The notes under the pieces: generated by a model | What the model saw: only the letters and a program-made list of their open reading frames with translations | Told to the model about the DNA's origin: nothing | Databases searched by the model: none | Made by a program: the position numbers and the translations under genes | Shown here: positions 25,291 to 34,340 of the stretch, in pieces | How the letters are laid out: each line of letters begins with the position of its first letter | Position numbering within the stretch: position 1 is the stretch's first letter | Assembly: GCA_017993055.1 (NCBI GenBank) | Contig: JAGONM010000005.1 | Span: 1-64,000 of the forward strand | Length of the DNA: 64,000 bases | DNA from: Armatimonadota bacterium | GTDB taxonomy: Bacteria > Armatimonadota > UBA5829 > DTJY01 | Reading direction: 5' to 3'

Positions 25291-25977
25291 CTACCTGTAG
25301 ATCGTGCCGGAGAGGTTGATGTGATCCCACTCGCCCTCCTGAATCGGCTTGCCTTGGTAGAGGAATCGAACCCCGTCCACCCATTCACCCCGATAGCCCC
25401 TCTGCAAAAAGGTGTCCATCAGCTTCGTCTGCGTGATGCCCCCACCAGTCGAGCCCTGGAAGTACCCACCATACCAAGAGCGATAGTCGCTCCCTCGTTG
25501 TGACTCGCGGAGGTCAATGACCGCCACCTTCTTGCCCTTGACGGTCTCAATCCGGACGACGTTGATGGGCAAATCAGAGAACTCCAGTCGGGAGAGCCTG
25601 TCCGCGAGCAGACGCAGCTTCTCGATTACCGTAAAGTGCCTCGGCGAGGCGACGTAGTACTCGACGACGGGAGTGTCGGGTTCGTCGAGCGTGGCGCCGC
25701 AGACGGCGAGGAACTCCGGCGGGACGTTGCCGACGGGCGGATACCTGCGCAGACCAGCCAGTTTCTTCTCCAGCAACGCGATCCTGGCTTCGAGCGAAAG
25801 TGAGTCGTTCGAGCGCCTATTGTCGCCCGCGGTCAGCCGCTGTGCAGCGATATGCAGTTCGTTCCGCAGACGCGCGACCTTACTGTGCTGCCAAGAGTAG
25901 ACGACTCCGCCGGCGATCAGGGCGGTCAGGACGGCGGTGATGACGATCGTTCGAACTCGCGCACTTCTCTCGCTCAT
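25291..25977 (-). CDS. Membrane-anchored protein, possibly GerMN-like
   Basis: This 228-residue protein has one N-terminal transmembrane helix (IVITAVLTALIAGGVVYSW), a short coiled coil (~28-75) and a C-terminal globular domain. The end of the domain (KVAVIDLRE, GGGITQTKLMDTFLQRGY, WVDGVRFLYQGKPIQEG) resembles GerMN domains, which occur in envelope lipoproteins, but the match is by eye and weak. It ends 7 bp from the convergent AI-2E gene. No function is proposed. Confidence 0.45.
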   Translation of the reverse strand: MSERSARVRTIVITAVLTALIAGGVVYSWQHSKVARLRNELHIAAQRLTAGDNRRSNDSLSLEARIALLEKKLAGLRRYPPVGNVPPEFLAVCGATLDEPDTPVVEYYVASPRHFTVIEKLRLLADRLSRLEFSDLPINVVRIETVKGKKVAVIDLRESQRGSDYRSWYGGYFQGSTGGGITQTKLMDTFLQRGYRGEWVDGVRFLYQGKPIQEGEWDHINLSGTIYR

Positions 25978-26061
25978 AGTACACCTCGCGTGATACGGAC
26001 CTGGAGCTTCAAAGGATGGTTACGCCGGCGCGCGGGGATTTGTTATGTGATACCCATTGTT

Positions 26062-26094
26062 GAGTACGAGTAGGAGTACGAGTACGAGTAGGAG
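26062..26094 (+). repeat. Hexanucleotide (GAGTAC/GAGTAG) repeat downstream of alr
   Basis: Five and a half 6-nt units, GAGTAC or GAGTAG on the plus strand, end 4 bp from the alr stop codon. Same family as the arrays at 20583, 41599 and 45401. Confidence 0.85.
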
Positions 26095-26097
26095 CGC

Positions 26098-27225
26098 TTA
26101 GAGGCAGACTCGGGGGATGCGGCTGGAGGTGGTGGTTCTGCGCGCAGGGACGATGACCTCGTCGCCGACCTGTACGCCGGGGATGTCGGTGACGTCCACC
26201 GAGGTCATCTGCATCGAGACGCGGCCGATGACCGGGGCCTTCGCTCCCCTGACGGTCACACACTCGCCCCGGCGGCGAAGAAGCCTGCGGGCAAGCTGCT
26301 GGATCGGCGACGAGGCGCGCCGGGCGAGGCTCTCCGGGATCAGGGTGAAGCCGTCGCAGTAGCCGATCGGGATCACGGCAGCCTTCGTGACCCGTGCTGT
26401 CGTGTGTTCACTCCCATAACCGACCTTCGAGCCCGCGGGAAGCTCCCTCAGCGCGACGATGCGCGTCTTCAGCCGCCAAGTGTCTTCGAGTTCTATCTTT
26501 CGCTCGGTGTGGGCGGTCGGGAACTGCCCGTAAAGGATGGTGCCGGGGCGAACCATGCCGTAGTGTGAATCGGGCAGATTCAGGATCGCCGAGCTGTTCG
26601 CCGCGTGACGCAGGCCGGTCGGCAGTCCGAGTTCATCGAGTTGCGACAGGAGTCGTCCGAACCGCTCGTTCTGCCTGCGCGCGCTCGACAAATCCTTTGC
26701 GCCGGCGTTGGCGAAGTGAGTGTAGATGCCGGCGACCTCGACGCCGGGAGAGCCTGCCGCCTGCGAGATGAAACCCGCGCACTCGGAGGGCATCAGCCCG
26801 AGGCGGCCCATGCCGGTGTCCACCTTGACGTGGACACGCGCGGCCTTGCCGGCCCTCTTCGCAGCCTGAGAGATACCGCGAAGGGATTCGGGCGAGAACG
26901 AGGTAAGATCGAGGTCGGCATCGAGCGCCGCGGACATCTGATCGGGCAGGAGCGGACTGAACACCAGAGTCGGTGTGCCGATCCCAGCCTCACGAAGCTC
27001 CATCGCCTCTTCGAGCGTAGTGACAGCAAGGTAGTCGGCAGACGGTTCCAGCGCCTTGGAGACCTCGACCGCACCGTGGCCGTAGGCATCAGCCTTGACG
27101 ACGGCCATGATCCTGACCGTCGGGCCGACGAGGCCCCGGATCTGCTCCAGGTTGCGGACGATGCTCTTCAGGCTTACTTCGACCCAGTGCGTGTTCACAG
27201 CTTGCAGCCTCTGTCGGACCGACAC
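26098..27225 (-). CDS. alr: Alanine racemase
   Basis: This 375-residue PLP enzyme makes D-alanine for peptidoglycan. The PLP lysine motif VVKADAYGHG is at ~43-52, and the catalytic tyrosine region is KVGYGSEHT with VIPIGYCDGF. The start is GTG, in line with the M14 gene 11 bp upstream. The C-terminus (VIVPARRTTTSSRIPRVCL) is unlike the usual GDEV-plus-short-tail end and stops within a few bases of a hexanucleotide repeat, so the last ~12 residues may be remodelled. It clusters with an M14 peptidase and a FemAB-like protein, consistent with cell-wall work. Confidence 0.93.
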   Translation of the reverse strand: MSVRQRLQAVNTHWVEVSLKSIVRNLEQIRGLVGPTVRIMAVVKADAYGHGAVEVSKALEPSADYLAVTTLEEAMELREAGIGTPTLVFSPLLPDQMSAALDADLDLTSFSPESLRGISQAAKRAGKAARVHVKVDTGMGRLGLMPSECAGFISQAAGSPGVEVAGIYTHFANAGAKDLSSARRQNERFGRLLSQLDELGLPTGLRHAANSSAILNLPDSHYGMVRPGTILYGQFPTAHTERKIELEDTWRLKTRIVALRELPAGSKVGYGSEHTTARVTKAAVIPIGYCDGFTLIPESLARRASSPIQQLARRLLRRRGECVTVRGAKAPVIGRVSMQMTSVDVTDIPGVQVGDEVIVPARRTTTSSRIPRVCL

Positions 27226-27236
27226 CCGCGACCGCC

Positions 27237-28199
27237 CTACCTCGGCCGGCGCTTTCCCCGCGAGGCGAGCATGCGCTGGTTCTCCAGCTTCCAGTCCGCG
27301 ATACGCTGGGCCAGCTGGCTCTCGCGGCCCGCGAGGTACTTGGCAATCGTCATCGCGCCGACGATGTGCAGGTGCATCCTGTATTCGATGTAGCCCGACC
27401 TCGCTCCTGCCTGTCGGGTCTCGAACAGGAATGTCTTGGTGTTCGCGCAGGTGGGGAAATGCCGATGGGCGAGCTCGGTCCCGCGCAGGTTGTCAATGTG
27501 ATAGCTGGTTACCTCGATGCCGTGAGTCTGAAGCATGCCCACCATGAGGCTCTGGATACGAACCGACTCCTCAACGACCTCGGCGCTCGCGCCCGACGAC
27601 GGCCCGGCGCACTGGAGATAGTCACTGCCGCGATTCGTCGGGCTGAGCTCGTGCGCGTCAACGATCACCTCGGGCGCGACGAGGTCTATCGCGGCCCTGA
27701 CGGCACGGGTCTCCGGCTGGGCGAGAGCGACCCAGTCGCGGTTGAGATCCACGCCCTCAGCGTTCCGGCGCTGCTTCCGTTCGGCCCCGTCCGGGTTGAC
27801 CATCGGCACGATGAAGAACGACACCCTGTCAAGCAGGTCGGCGTCTTCATCGCTCGGACTGGTCACCAGGTCGGTGATGAGCTTGAGCATCGCCTCGGTG
27901 GTCGCGGGCTCGTCGCCGTGCTGACGGCACATGACGAACATCCGCCTGGTGTCCGCCAGAGCGACCCCCGGACTTGCCAGGACGACCATAGGTATCTCGC
28001 GGCCCTGAACCGAGCGGCCCACGGAAACCAGGGTCATGCGGCCCTGCCCCACGGACCCGTCGGCCAGCTCGAGCGACGCGAGCCGCGTCATCATCTCCTT
28101 GTGTGAAGTGAGCGCGGGCGCCGAGAGCGACGCACCCGCGATGAGAACGGCGAGCGCCAATGAGAGCGCGGCGCATGCCGGTAACGACTTGCTCTGCAC
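27237..28199 (-). CDS. Secreted M14-family zinc carboxypeptidase
   Basis: This 320-residue protein starts with GTG after AAGGAGC and has a signal peptide (ALSLALAVLIAGASLSA). Zinc and catalytic residues of M14 peptidases are visible: the HxxE pair in RQHGDEP, the later histidine in VIVDAHELSP, the substrate-binding VDLNRDW, and the general-base glutamate in FLFETRQAG. M14 members include peptidoglycan D-glutamyl-diaminopimelate endopeptidases and succinylglutamate-type amidases. Its place between alr and a FemAB-like gene suggests a peptidoglycan peptide substrate, which is inference from context. Confidence 0.83.
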   Translation of the reverse strand: MQSKSLPACAALSLALAVLIAGASLSAPALTSHKEMMTRLASLELADGSVGQGRMTLVSVGRSVQGREIPMVVLASPGVALADTRRMFVMCRQHGDEPATTEAMLKLITDLVTSPSDEDADLLDRVSFFIVPMVNPDGAERKQRRNAEGVDLNRDWVALAQPETRAVRAAIDLVAPEVIVDAHELSPTNRGSDYLQCAGPSSGASAEVVEESVRIQSLMVGMLQTHGIEVTSYHIDNLRGTELAHRHFPTCANTKTFLFETRQAGARSGYIEYRMHLHIVGAMTIAKYLAGRESQLAQRIADWKLENQRMLASRGKRRPR

Positions 28200-28241
28200 T
28201 ACTTGCTCCTTACTTGCCGTGTCCGAGAACCAGATCCCGAA

Positions 28242-29345
28242 TCACAAATCCGTTCCGCCCGGGGCATGCCGTCCACCACCCCGCCGGTTGAGCGACTTCA
28301 TCAGCACCGAGACGCGCGGCTTGGCGGTCACCCAGAGCCAATACCAGGGCGTCGAGTACGGCAGATCGAACTCCCCGACGTACTCGACGAACTGCGCGCC
28401 GAAACCCGCCTTGAAACGGTTCAGGCCCTGCAGGTGATCGTCCTCGGCGTCGGAATCCTGCTTCTGGGAGACCCCTCGGAAGTCGTAGACGGCGCAGCCG
28501 GATTGCTTCGCCCACTCGATCATGCGCCACTGCATGAGATGGTTCGGCATGACGTTGCGATGCTCGTTGCTCGAAGCGCCGTAGGTGTACCAGCACTTGT
28601 CACCGAAGACGAACGACAGCGCCCCGGCGATGACCCGGCCCTCGTACTCCGTGAGGAATAGCTTCGCGTATCCCGGCTCGACGAGGTGCGTCCACATCTG
28701 ATCGTAGTACTCGAAGCCGCGGACGAGGAAGCGGTCGCGCACGGCTGTCTCCCGAAGCACTTTGTAGAAAGCCTTCAGGTCGTCTCGCGTGCACGAGGAG
28801 CGCACGGTGACATCCTTCTTCTCTGCGAGGCGGATGTTGTAGCGCCACTTCGGCTTGAACCCGGCGAGAATCTCATCGAGCGTTGGCCGGAGATCGAGCT
28901 GCATCACGCACCTGGGCTGGACGCCGCCGAACCCGTCCTCGTCGGCGATCCTCTTGAAGCCCAACTGCTCGAACGGAGGCGCTTCGTCTTCGATCCGTAT
29001 CGGCGGGTCAATCTTGAGGAGAATCGCCCCCTCTCGGGATGCGCGCTCTCGGACACCATCCAGGAGTGCTGAGAGCACGTCGGTCGAGCCGGAGAAGTCG
29101 CACACGGGGCCGCGCGGGGCATAGAAGATACACTTGTTCACCAGGCGGTGAAGCCGGCGCTCGAGGACGGAGACCGCGCCGACGATCCGCCCGTCGTCCT
29201 CGGCCGCGAGGCGGATGGGCCGCCAGCCGCCGGATGCCTTGAGATCGCCCCATTCGAAGGACTGGAGGAGGTCGCCGGTCTTCTGCGCGGCGACGAAGTC
29301 GTTCCAGCGCGTCCTTTCGCTCTCGGGGATCTCTCGCACCTGCAT
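28242..29345 (-). CDS. FemAB/FemX-family peptidyltransferase (GNAT fold)
   Basis: This 367-residue protein has the two-domain GNAT-like fold of FemA/B/X enzymes, which add amino acids from aminoacyl-tRNA to the lipid II stem peptide. Recognisable stretches are LLQSFEWGDLKASGGW near the N-terminus, KWRYNIRLAEKKDVTV in the middle, and YDFRGVSQKQD with GLNRFKAGFG near the C-terminus. The ATG at 29345 follows AGAGGCAGG; an upstream in-frame ATG overlaps the promoter leader. It is the first gene of a femX-M14-alr group and carries a consensus promoter. Amino acid and acceptor specificity are unknown. Confidence 0.85.
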   Translation of the reverse strand: MQVREIPESERTRWNDFVAAQKTGDLLQSFEWGDLKASGGWRPIRLAAEDDGRIVGAVSVLERRLHRLVNKCIFYAPRGPVCDFSGSTDVLSALLDGVRERASREGAILLKIDPPIRIEDEAPPFEQLGFKRIADEDGFGGVQPRCVMQLDLRPTLDEILAGFKPKWRYNIRLAEKKDVTVRSSCTRDDLKAFYKVLRETAVRDRFLVRGFEYYDQMWTHLVEPGYAKLFLTEYEGRVIAGALSFVFGDKCWYTYGASSNEHRNVMPNHLMQWRMIEWAKQSGCAVYDFRGVSQKQDSDAEDDHLQGLNRFKAGFGAQFVEYVGEFDLPYSTPWYWLWVTAKPRVSVLMKSLNRRGGGRHAPGGTDL

Positions 29346-29380
29346 GAAACCTGCCTCTGGGGGTGAAACCATCCGAGGGG

Positions 29381-29409
29381 ATTCTAACACAGACGGCAAT
29401 CCGTGTCAA
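29381..29409 (-). promoter_or_regulatory. Sigma-70-type promoter of the femX-M14-alr group
   Basis: On the minus strand TTGACA (29409-29404), a 17-bp spacer and TAGAAT (29386-29381). The transcription start should lie near 29375. Confidence 0.9.
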
Positions 29410-29418
29410 AAGCAGAAC

Positions 29419-29445
29419 GGGCGATGGAGAGGGTATCCATCGCCC
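29419..29445 (-). terminator. Terminator candidate of the ABC/OPT operon
   Basis: GGGCGATGGA and TCCATCGCCC form a perfect 10-bp stem with a 7-nt loop, followed on the minus strand by a T-rich stretch (GTTCTGCTTTTG). It lies between the last gene of the operon and the femX promoter. Confidence 0.65.
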
Positions 29446-29476
29446 GAGAGGTCGTCCATTGCGGCGGCCGGGGAGC

Positions 29477-30217
29477 CTACTGCTCCTCGCCTTCGATCGC
29501 GCCGACCTTGAGGTCGAGGTCGGCGCGCTCTTCGATGCGCTCGATCTTGCCGTCACGGATCCACACGACCCGATCCGATATGTCGAGCATCTTGAGGTCG
29601 TGGGTGGCGGAGATGATCGTGACGCCCCTCTTCTTGTTCAGTTCCTTGAGAAGGAGGATGATCTCCTTGCCGGTCTTGAGGTCGAGGTTGCCGGTCGGCT
29701 CGTCGGCTAGGATGATCGCGGGGTCGTTGGCGAATGAGCGGGCGATCGCGACGCGCTGCTGCTGGCCGCCGGAGAGCTCGGTCGGCTTGTGGAAGAGCCG
29801 GTCGCCGAGGCCGACCATGTTGAGCAGGCCGATGCCCTTTTCGTTGGCCTCATCGGTCGGAGTGCCGGCGAAGATCATCGGCAGGGTGCAGTTCTCCAGC
29901 GCGGTCATAACCGGGATGAGGTTGAAGGACTGGAATATGTAGCCGATGGTGCGGCATCGGAGGTACGCGAGTTCGTGCGCGTCGAGCTGGGCCATGTCTA
30001 CGTCGTTGATGAACACCGAGCCTTCGGTCGGCTTATCGAGACCGCCGATCATGTTGAACAACGTGGACTTCCCCGAACCGGACGGGCCCATAATGGAGAT
30101 GTACTCTCCGCGGCGGATGTCCAGATGCACGCCGTCGAGCGCGCGCAGGGACTGGTCGCCCATGAAGAACTCCTTGGCGACATCCTTGGTCCTGACTACG
30201 TATTCGTTTGCGGACAT
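29477..30217 (-). CDS. LolD/MacB-type ABC transporter ATP-binding protein
   Basis: This 246-residue ATPase has Walker [12 protein letters not shown], a Q-loop in [10 protein letters not shown], the signature [14 protein letters not shown], Walker [13 protein letters not shown] and the H-switch SATHD. The sequence pattern is that of ATPases that drive FtsX-type (type VII) permeases such as LolCDE and MacB, which extrude substrates from the membrane or periplasm and do not transport through the membrane. The ATG at 30217 is 9 bp after AAAAGG. It is the last gene of the six-gene operon, separated from the permease by an array of 9-nt repeats. It probably serves both FtsX permeases of the operon. 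Confidence 0.92.
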   Translation of the reverse strand: MSANEYVVRTKDVAKEFFMGDQSLRALDGVHLDIRRGEYISIMGPSGSGKSTLFNMIGGLDKPTEGSVFINDVDMAQLDAHELAYLRCRTIGYIFQSFNLIPVMTALENCTLPMIFAGTPTDEANEKGIGLLNMVGLGDRLFHKPTELSGGQQQRVAIARSFANDPAIILADEPTGNLDLKTGKEIILLLKELNKKRGVTIISATHDLKMLDISDRVVWIRDGKIERIEERADLDLKVGAIEGEEQ

Positions 30218-30240
30218 GTGCTTCACCTTTTGTTAGGCCC

Positions 30241-30285
30241 GTGGGACTCATGGGACGCATGAGACCGATGAGACGCCGCAGACCG
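30241..30285 (+). repeat. Nonanucleotide repeat array, permease-ATPase spacer
   Basis: Five exact-period 9-nt units (GTGGGACTC, ATGGGACGC, ATGAGACCG, ATGAGACGC, CGCAGACCG). This is the clearest member of the family and defines the consensus ATGRGACSN. Confidence 0.85.
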
Positions 30286-30287
30286 GG

Positions 30288-30920
30288 CTAGATTTCTACT
30301 CGCAAGGCCATGGCGGGAGGCATCTTGGCCGCGCGGATGGCGGGCGCGATCGTCGCGACGAGCGTCAGGCCGACGCCCACCGCCATCGCTATCCCGAGCG
30401 TGCCCAGAATCGGCAGGAAGCCGATCTTGCCGAACACCGCCGCGCCGTGGCTACCGAGGGCCAGCAGCAATATGATGCCCGAGCCGACGAACCATCCGAT
30501 GAACGACGCGATGACCCCGAGCAGGCCCGATTCAAGGATGAACAGCTCGACAACGAACGAGTCGAGCGCGCCGAGGCACTTCATGGTGCCGATCTCCTTG
30601 TAGCGCTCCGTGACGGACATCAGCATCGAGTTCGTGATGCCGACGGTGCAGACGAGGAGCGACATGATGACCAGCCACGTCTGGCGGTTCTGCGCGGCCT
30701 GGAGCGCCCTCGCATCCATGTTGGCGTCAGGCATGTGCGCCTGGATCAACGCCGTAGTGAGTACCGAGGCGAGGAACGCGATCCCGAGCATGATGCCGCC
30801 GGCGGTGATCATCGAGCGCCAGAACCGAATCCTGATGCTCCGCAGGCTAATCTCGAACGCCTTCCGGAGCGGCAGTTGAACCTGCCGTCCTACTTGTGCA
30901 CTGTCAGTGGTCTTGTTCAT
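30288..30920 (-). CDS. Minimal FtsX-like ABC permease
   Basis: This 210-residue permease has the FtsX core: a first membrane helix (RSMITAGGIMLGIAFLAS), then three C-terminal helices with the coupling segment ERYKEIGTMKCLGAL and the ending PAIRAAKMPPAMALR. It lacks the large periplasmic MacB-type domain; only about 25 residues separate the first two helices, while relatives usually have 200 or more. The start (ATG 30920) overlaps the stop of the PqqD-like gene by 4 bp. It may pair with the giant FtsX fusion encoded upstream as an unequal heterodimer driven by the LolD-like ATPase. Confidence 0.85.
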   Translation of the reverse strand: MNKTTDSAQVGRQVQLPLRKAFEISLRSIRIRFWRSMITAGGIMLGIAFLASVLTTALIQAHMPDANMDARALQAAQNRQTWLVIMSLLVCTVGITNSMLMSVTERYKEIGTMKCLGALDSFVVELFILESGLLGVIASFIGWFVGSGIILLLALGSHGAAVFGKIGFLPILGTLGIAMAVGVGLTLVATIAPAIRAAKMPPAMALRVEI

Positions 30921-31387
30921 TGCTTCTTTCGTGTCTTTGGACGCTTGTCCGCCGGTTCCCCCCGCTTGCCCTCTTCGAGACTTCGCCGCGAAACGCGCAG
31001 CCCCACGAGATTGCGGTCGCCCAGGGTCTTCAGATATGCACCGATGGAGGTTTCGCACTCCCTCCGCGTAATCTTGTACTTCTTCGAGACGGCGGTGACT
31101 ATCGCTTCGACGCTGTTCACTCCGTCGCACAGATCCCAGACATCCGAGCCGACCTCGTCGAGCACGATCTCCTTCTCGGGCGGCGCCCGGAGCACAAACA
31201 TCAGCGCGCGGGAGAGGCGATCCTTCCGGCGCGGCAGATACAGGTTGATCTCCCCGTCATCGTTCCGCTCGAAGCGCACCTGAGGATGCCTGACCGGGCA
31301 CGCCTTCAGCGCCTTCTCACGGTCGAGGACCGGCTTCCTGCGCACGAACGGAAGGTACTGCGAGACTATGCTGTAGAAGGCGCCCAT
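30917..31387 (-). CDS. PqqD-like protein (peptide-recognition fold)
   Basis: This 156-residue cytoplasmic protein contains a PqqD-like winged-helix domain at ~55-135: IVLDEVGSDVWDLCDGVNSV, EAIVTAVSKKYKI, IGAYLKTLGDRNLVGL. PqqD domains bind precursor peptides in PQQ and RiPP pathways, but many PqqD-like proteins sit in other contexts. No radical SAM enzyme or precursor peptide was found here. It has a basic C-terminal tail and overlaps the permease gene by 4 bp and follows the unknown protein with a 1-bp gap, so it is firmly part of the ABC/OPT operon. A binding role for an exported peptide is possible but unproven. Confidence 0.78.
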   Translation of the reverse strand: MGAFYSIVSQYLPFVRRKPVLDREKALKACPVRHPQVRFERNDDGEINLYLPRRKDRLSRALMFVLRAPPEKEIVLDEVGSDVWDLCDGVNSVEAIVTAVSKKYKITRRECETSIGAYLKTLGDRNLVGLRVSRRSLEEGKRGEPADKRPKTRKKQ

Positions 31388-31388
31388 G

Positions 31389-32291
31389 TCAATGGCACTC
31401 GACCCGATCTATGACGTCGTCCATGATGCGCTCCCGACGGGTGTGCATACTCTGGACTGAGTATATCTTGTTCGATTCCTCGCAGACCCATGCGTAAGCA
31501 TCGAGCCTGAGCGCCGGCACGCGGAACTTGCTGAGATCCCCGATCGTCCGGTAGACCCCCAGAATCCCCGACCGCCGCCCGAGCGCCTGGATCGCGGTCT
31601 CCGGCTCCTCGGGCAATTCCTCGATGCGGTACGAGAATCCCGTCAGGTCGTTCCTCATGCGCCGGCCGAACCATTCGGCGAGAGTCGTGTTCTTCAGCGC
31701 GACGTTCGCGAGTCCCCAGCGCTCGACTATTAGTTGATTCGCGCCCCTGCGAAACTGGAGCTGAAGATACCCGGCCATCAGCTTGTGCTTGTCGAGACGA
31801 TAACCGCCGGGCACGTCGGTACGCAGATCGTACATCGCCCATCTGCGCCAACCGCCCTCGATGTGGTCCGTCACCGAAGGCAGCACGAATGAAGCGACTG
31901 CCGATACGGGATCGCCGGGGACCCCGCTCACCTGGACGATCACGGCGCGGTTGCACTCGGCACATCGAAAGAGCCGCCCCTCGGCCTTTCGGTCGGCGCG
32001 CCAGGTGAAGAACAGGTCGCCACTCTTCTCGCGCGTCTTGCTCTGAAAGTCCAGTTTCCGCTTGCGCGACTTGCGATCGAGATCGCGCAGGAAGGAGTCG
32101 AGCTTCGCCGCGAGATCTACCTTTTCCGAAGCCTCAGACCAACGCACCTCGATGGCGGTCGTGCCTGGACTGGACACCCGGTAGTAGCCGGACTTCTCGT
32201 CGCCACTGACGGAAGAGAGACTCCACTCGGCCGGCGACTCGATTGCTATACCGTGCCAGGCTACGATCGTTCGGCGGTCAGTATCGTTCAT
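31389..32291 (-). CDS. Conserved-context hypothetical protein
   Basis: I do not recognise this 300-residue protein. It has no signal peptide or membrane helix. It shows a C-x-x-C pair in RCAECNRAV (~residues 108-116) and further cysteine and histidine at the very end (VECH), and looks like an alpha-beta protein with two similar-sized halves (~1-150 and ~150-300). It is located between the OPT-like gene (36 bp) and the PqqD-like gene (1 bp) in a tight operon, so it should act with the transport system, perhaps in the cytoplasm or at the membrane. The cysteines could bind a metal. Confidence 0.6.
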   Translation of the reverse strand: MNDTDRRTIVAWHGIAIESPAEWSLSSVSGDEKSGYYRVSSPGTTAIEVRWSEASEKVDLAAKLDSFLRDLDRKSRKRKLDFQSKTREKSGDLFFTWRADRKAEGRLFRCAECNRAVIVQVSGVPGDPVSAVASFVLPSVTDHIEGGWRRWAMYDLRTDVPGGYRLDKHKLMAGYLQLQFRRGANQLIVERWGLANVALKNTTLAEWFGRRMRNDLTGFSYRIEELPEEPETAIQALGRRSGILGVYRTIGDLSKFRVPALRLDAYAWVCEESNKIYSVQSMHTRRERIMDDVIDRVECH

Positions 32292-32327
32292 ATATGTTAT
32301 AGGCTCCGAGCGCCCGATGTCAAAGAG

Positions 32328-34325
32328 CTAGTAAGGCAGGTACGACACCGACTTAGAGATCAGGGCGAGGGCGATGGCGCTCATGCCCATCAGTCCCATG
32401 CCGCAGGAGAACCCCGCCAGGAGCACGGGGGTGTATTTTCGCCAGTTCTCGAGCCCGAAGCGTCTCGCGAAGTAGTAGCGTCCGAGGAGCGCGCCGCCGA
32501 ATCTCGGGATTATCGCGTGCGGCAGCATACCCACTCCGCTTGCCAGACCGTAGAAATACAGCACGGGCAGTTTCAGGGCGGCCGTCGCACCGTATAGAGC
32601 AAAAGTCGCTATGCCGCCGTAGACGGCCACATCGGGCTTGAGCGCCTTCATGAACCAGTTGGCCCCGCCGGGCTTGTTGGCCGTCAGCCAGATGCTCTGC
32701 ATCGTAGCGTGAAGCGGCCAGAACTTCTGAGCGAACGGGAACTGCGGCGACGGGACGGGGCTGGTGTGCCAGAAGAACGCCCAGAACATGAAGCTCGAGA
32801 TCAGCATGATCGGGAGCATAAACAACTCTGCTTTCAGGATACTGGTAAACTTCGTGCCGGTGAGTTCGACCTCGCGGAATCTCTGCGCGGCCCAGCCCAT
32901 ATCGTACATCGGGATCGGCGCGAACCAGATATCCGCCTTCTGGTAGCCGCTCTTGATGATGACGGCCTCCTTCACAAACGGGAAGCCGACACCGTGGCCG
33001 GTGAGACCGATCAGCCTGGCGGAGACATAGGACATCAGCGGCGAGTAGAAGAGACCGAAACCGACGAGGAACAGCAGAGGGAACGCCGGGACGAGCCTGT
33101 GCGCGATCGTGATGTACCCGAGAGATGCGAAGAGCCACGCGCCGACCGCGAGAGCGATCGGGAAGTCGCCGCGGCCTTCCGGGATCGAGTAATCGGCAGT
33201 GCGCTTCTCCTTCATCGCCCTGCTGGCCTTTCGGGCAGAGGCGATGACGCTGAATATGCCGATCACCGCAACTGCGACGCCGACACCGATCCCGACGCTC
33301 ATCCAGAAGTCAATGCTGGTGGATATCTGCGTGTCTATGGTGCCCATGCCGTGGCGCCATGTCGGAAGCATCCCGTGGCGGTACAGAATCGGGTTCGTGA
33401 AGATCTGGCAGGCAATAGAGGTGACAATCTGGCCCGCCATTATCTCGAACGGAAGCACGAAACCGATCAATACGTTGCCCAGGTCGCCGCTGAGGCCGGT
33501 AAGCGCGCCCGGGAGTATGTTCTCTGTGTTGCGGGTGAAATCTATGAACGGAATAGGTATCAGCATCAGAGGCTTGCTGAGCAGTACGCCGGTGAATATC
33601 GGCACCGCGAGATAGAAGAACCCGAAGACGAGGCCAACCATGGTGCCGATGGAGAAGACCTGCCAGCGCCAGGACTCCTCTTTCGAGCCTGCCTCGGCGA
33701 GAGCGGTCGCCCCGGACGCCGCGACGGGAGCCATGGGGAACGGGAGCCGCTCGGTGTCGGATGTCACACGGAAGAGTATGTACCCGAGGCCGAGCCAGTT
33801 CAGTCGGCCGAGGATCTCGCCGACGACGAGCAACATGATGGGAACGGCCCACGCCGGGTCGAAGAAGGTCCGCTCGATGAGAGCGCGCGATCCGGGCGCG
33901 GGAACGACCCATCTCGGGATCTCGTGTGCGATCTGCTGGGCCTGAGGCGACTGGACGAAGTACTGCTGCCATATGAGCCCACCGAACGACCCGCCTGAGA
34001 TGCCCCTGTCGCCCAGGCTCATGTGAGCCAGCGCGCCGGCGACGTAGAAGAGGATGTATATCTCCTGGCGCTTCAGCGGCACGAACGAGCGGCGAGCGAC
34101 TTCGGCGAAAAGCACGATCGTCACCCACTGAGCCGCCGGGCCGAGGTCCTGCCCCGCGACGAGTCCGAGGTACAGCGCTCCGGGCAGCATGAACAGCACC
34201 ACGAAGATCGCGCCGATGACCGTCTTAATGGTGAACCCGTCCTCGAACTTCGTCGGTTCACCCGTGTCAGTCGACTCCTCTATGCGTTCCCTGACGTCTT
34301 CCATGCCGCTAGCTTCAGGTGCCAA
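32328..34325 (-). CDS. OPT-like multi-pass membrane protein (DUF6785/DUF6784 type)
   Basis: This 665-residue protein has about 14-16 transmembrane helices and resembles the oligopeptide-transporter-like DUF6785/DUF6784 proteins of environmental bacteria. Characteristic stretches are LPGALYLGLVAGQDLGPAAQ near the N-terminus, RVTSDTERLPFPMAPVAASG (~residues 180-200), and GLASGVGMLPHAIIPRFGGA near the C-terminus. The substrate is unknown; OPT proteins move peptides or metal chelates. The start TTG (34325) has AGGGGGAAG in front; ATG at 34304 is the alternative. It follows the giant FtsX gene by 15 bp in the same operon. Confidence 0.78.
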   Translation of the reverse strand: MAPEASGMEDVRERIEESTDTGEPTKFEDGFTIKTVIGAIFVVLFMLPGALYLGLVAGQDLGPAAQWVTIVLFAEVARRSFVPLKRQEIYILFYVAGALAHMSLGDRGISGGSFGGLIWQQYFVQSPQAQQIAHEIPRWVVPAPGSRALIERTFFDPAWAVPIMLLVVGEILGRLNWLGLGYILFRVTSDTERLPFPMAPVAASGATALAEAGSKEESWRWQVFSIGTMVGLVFGFFYLAVPIFTGVLLSKPLMLIPIPFIDFTRNTENILPGALTGLSGDLGNVLIGFVLPFEIMAGQIVTSIACQIFTNPILYRHGMLPTWRHGMGTIDTQISTSIDFWMSVGIGVGVAVAVIGIFSVIASARKASRAMKEKRTADYSIPEGRGDFPIALAVGAWLFASLGYITIAHRLVPAFPLLFLVGFGLFYSPLMSYVSARLIGLTGHGVGFPFVKEAVIIKSGYQKADIWFAPIPMYDMGWAAQRFREVELTGTKFTSILKAELFMLPIMLISSFMFWAFFWHTSPVPSPQFPFAQKFWPLHATMQSIWLTANKPGGANWFMKALKPDVAVYGGIATFALYGATAALKLPVLYFYGLASGVGMLPHAIIPRFGGALLGRYYFARRFGLENWRKYTPVLLAGFSCGMGLMGMSAIALALISKSVSYLPY

Positions 34326-34340
34326 GGTTGCGTCTTCCCC

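Noticed and set aside
30917-31387. RiPP biosynthesis cluster based on the PqqD-like gene
   Set aside because: No radical SAM, cyclase or precursor peptide gene was found in the operon, so a RiPP call is not supported; only a binding role is suggested.
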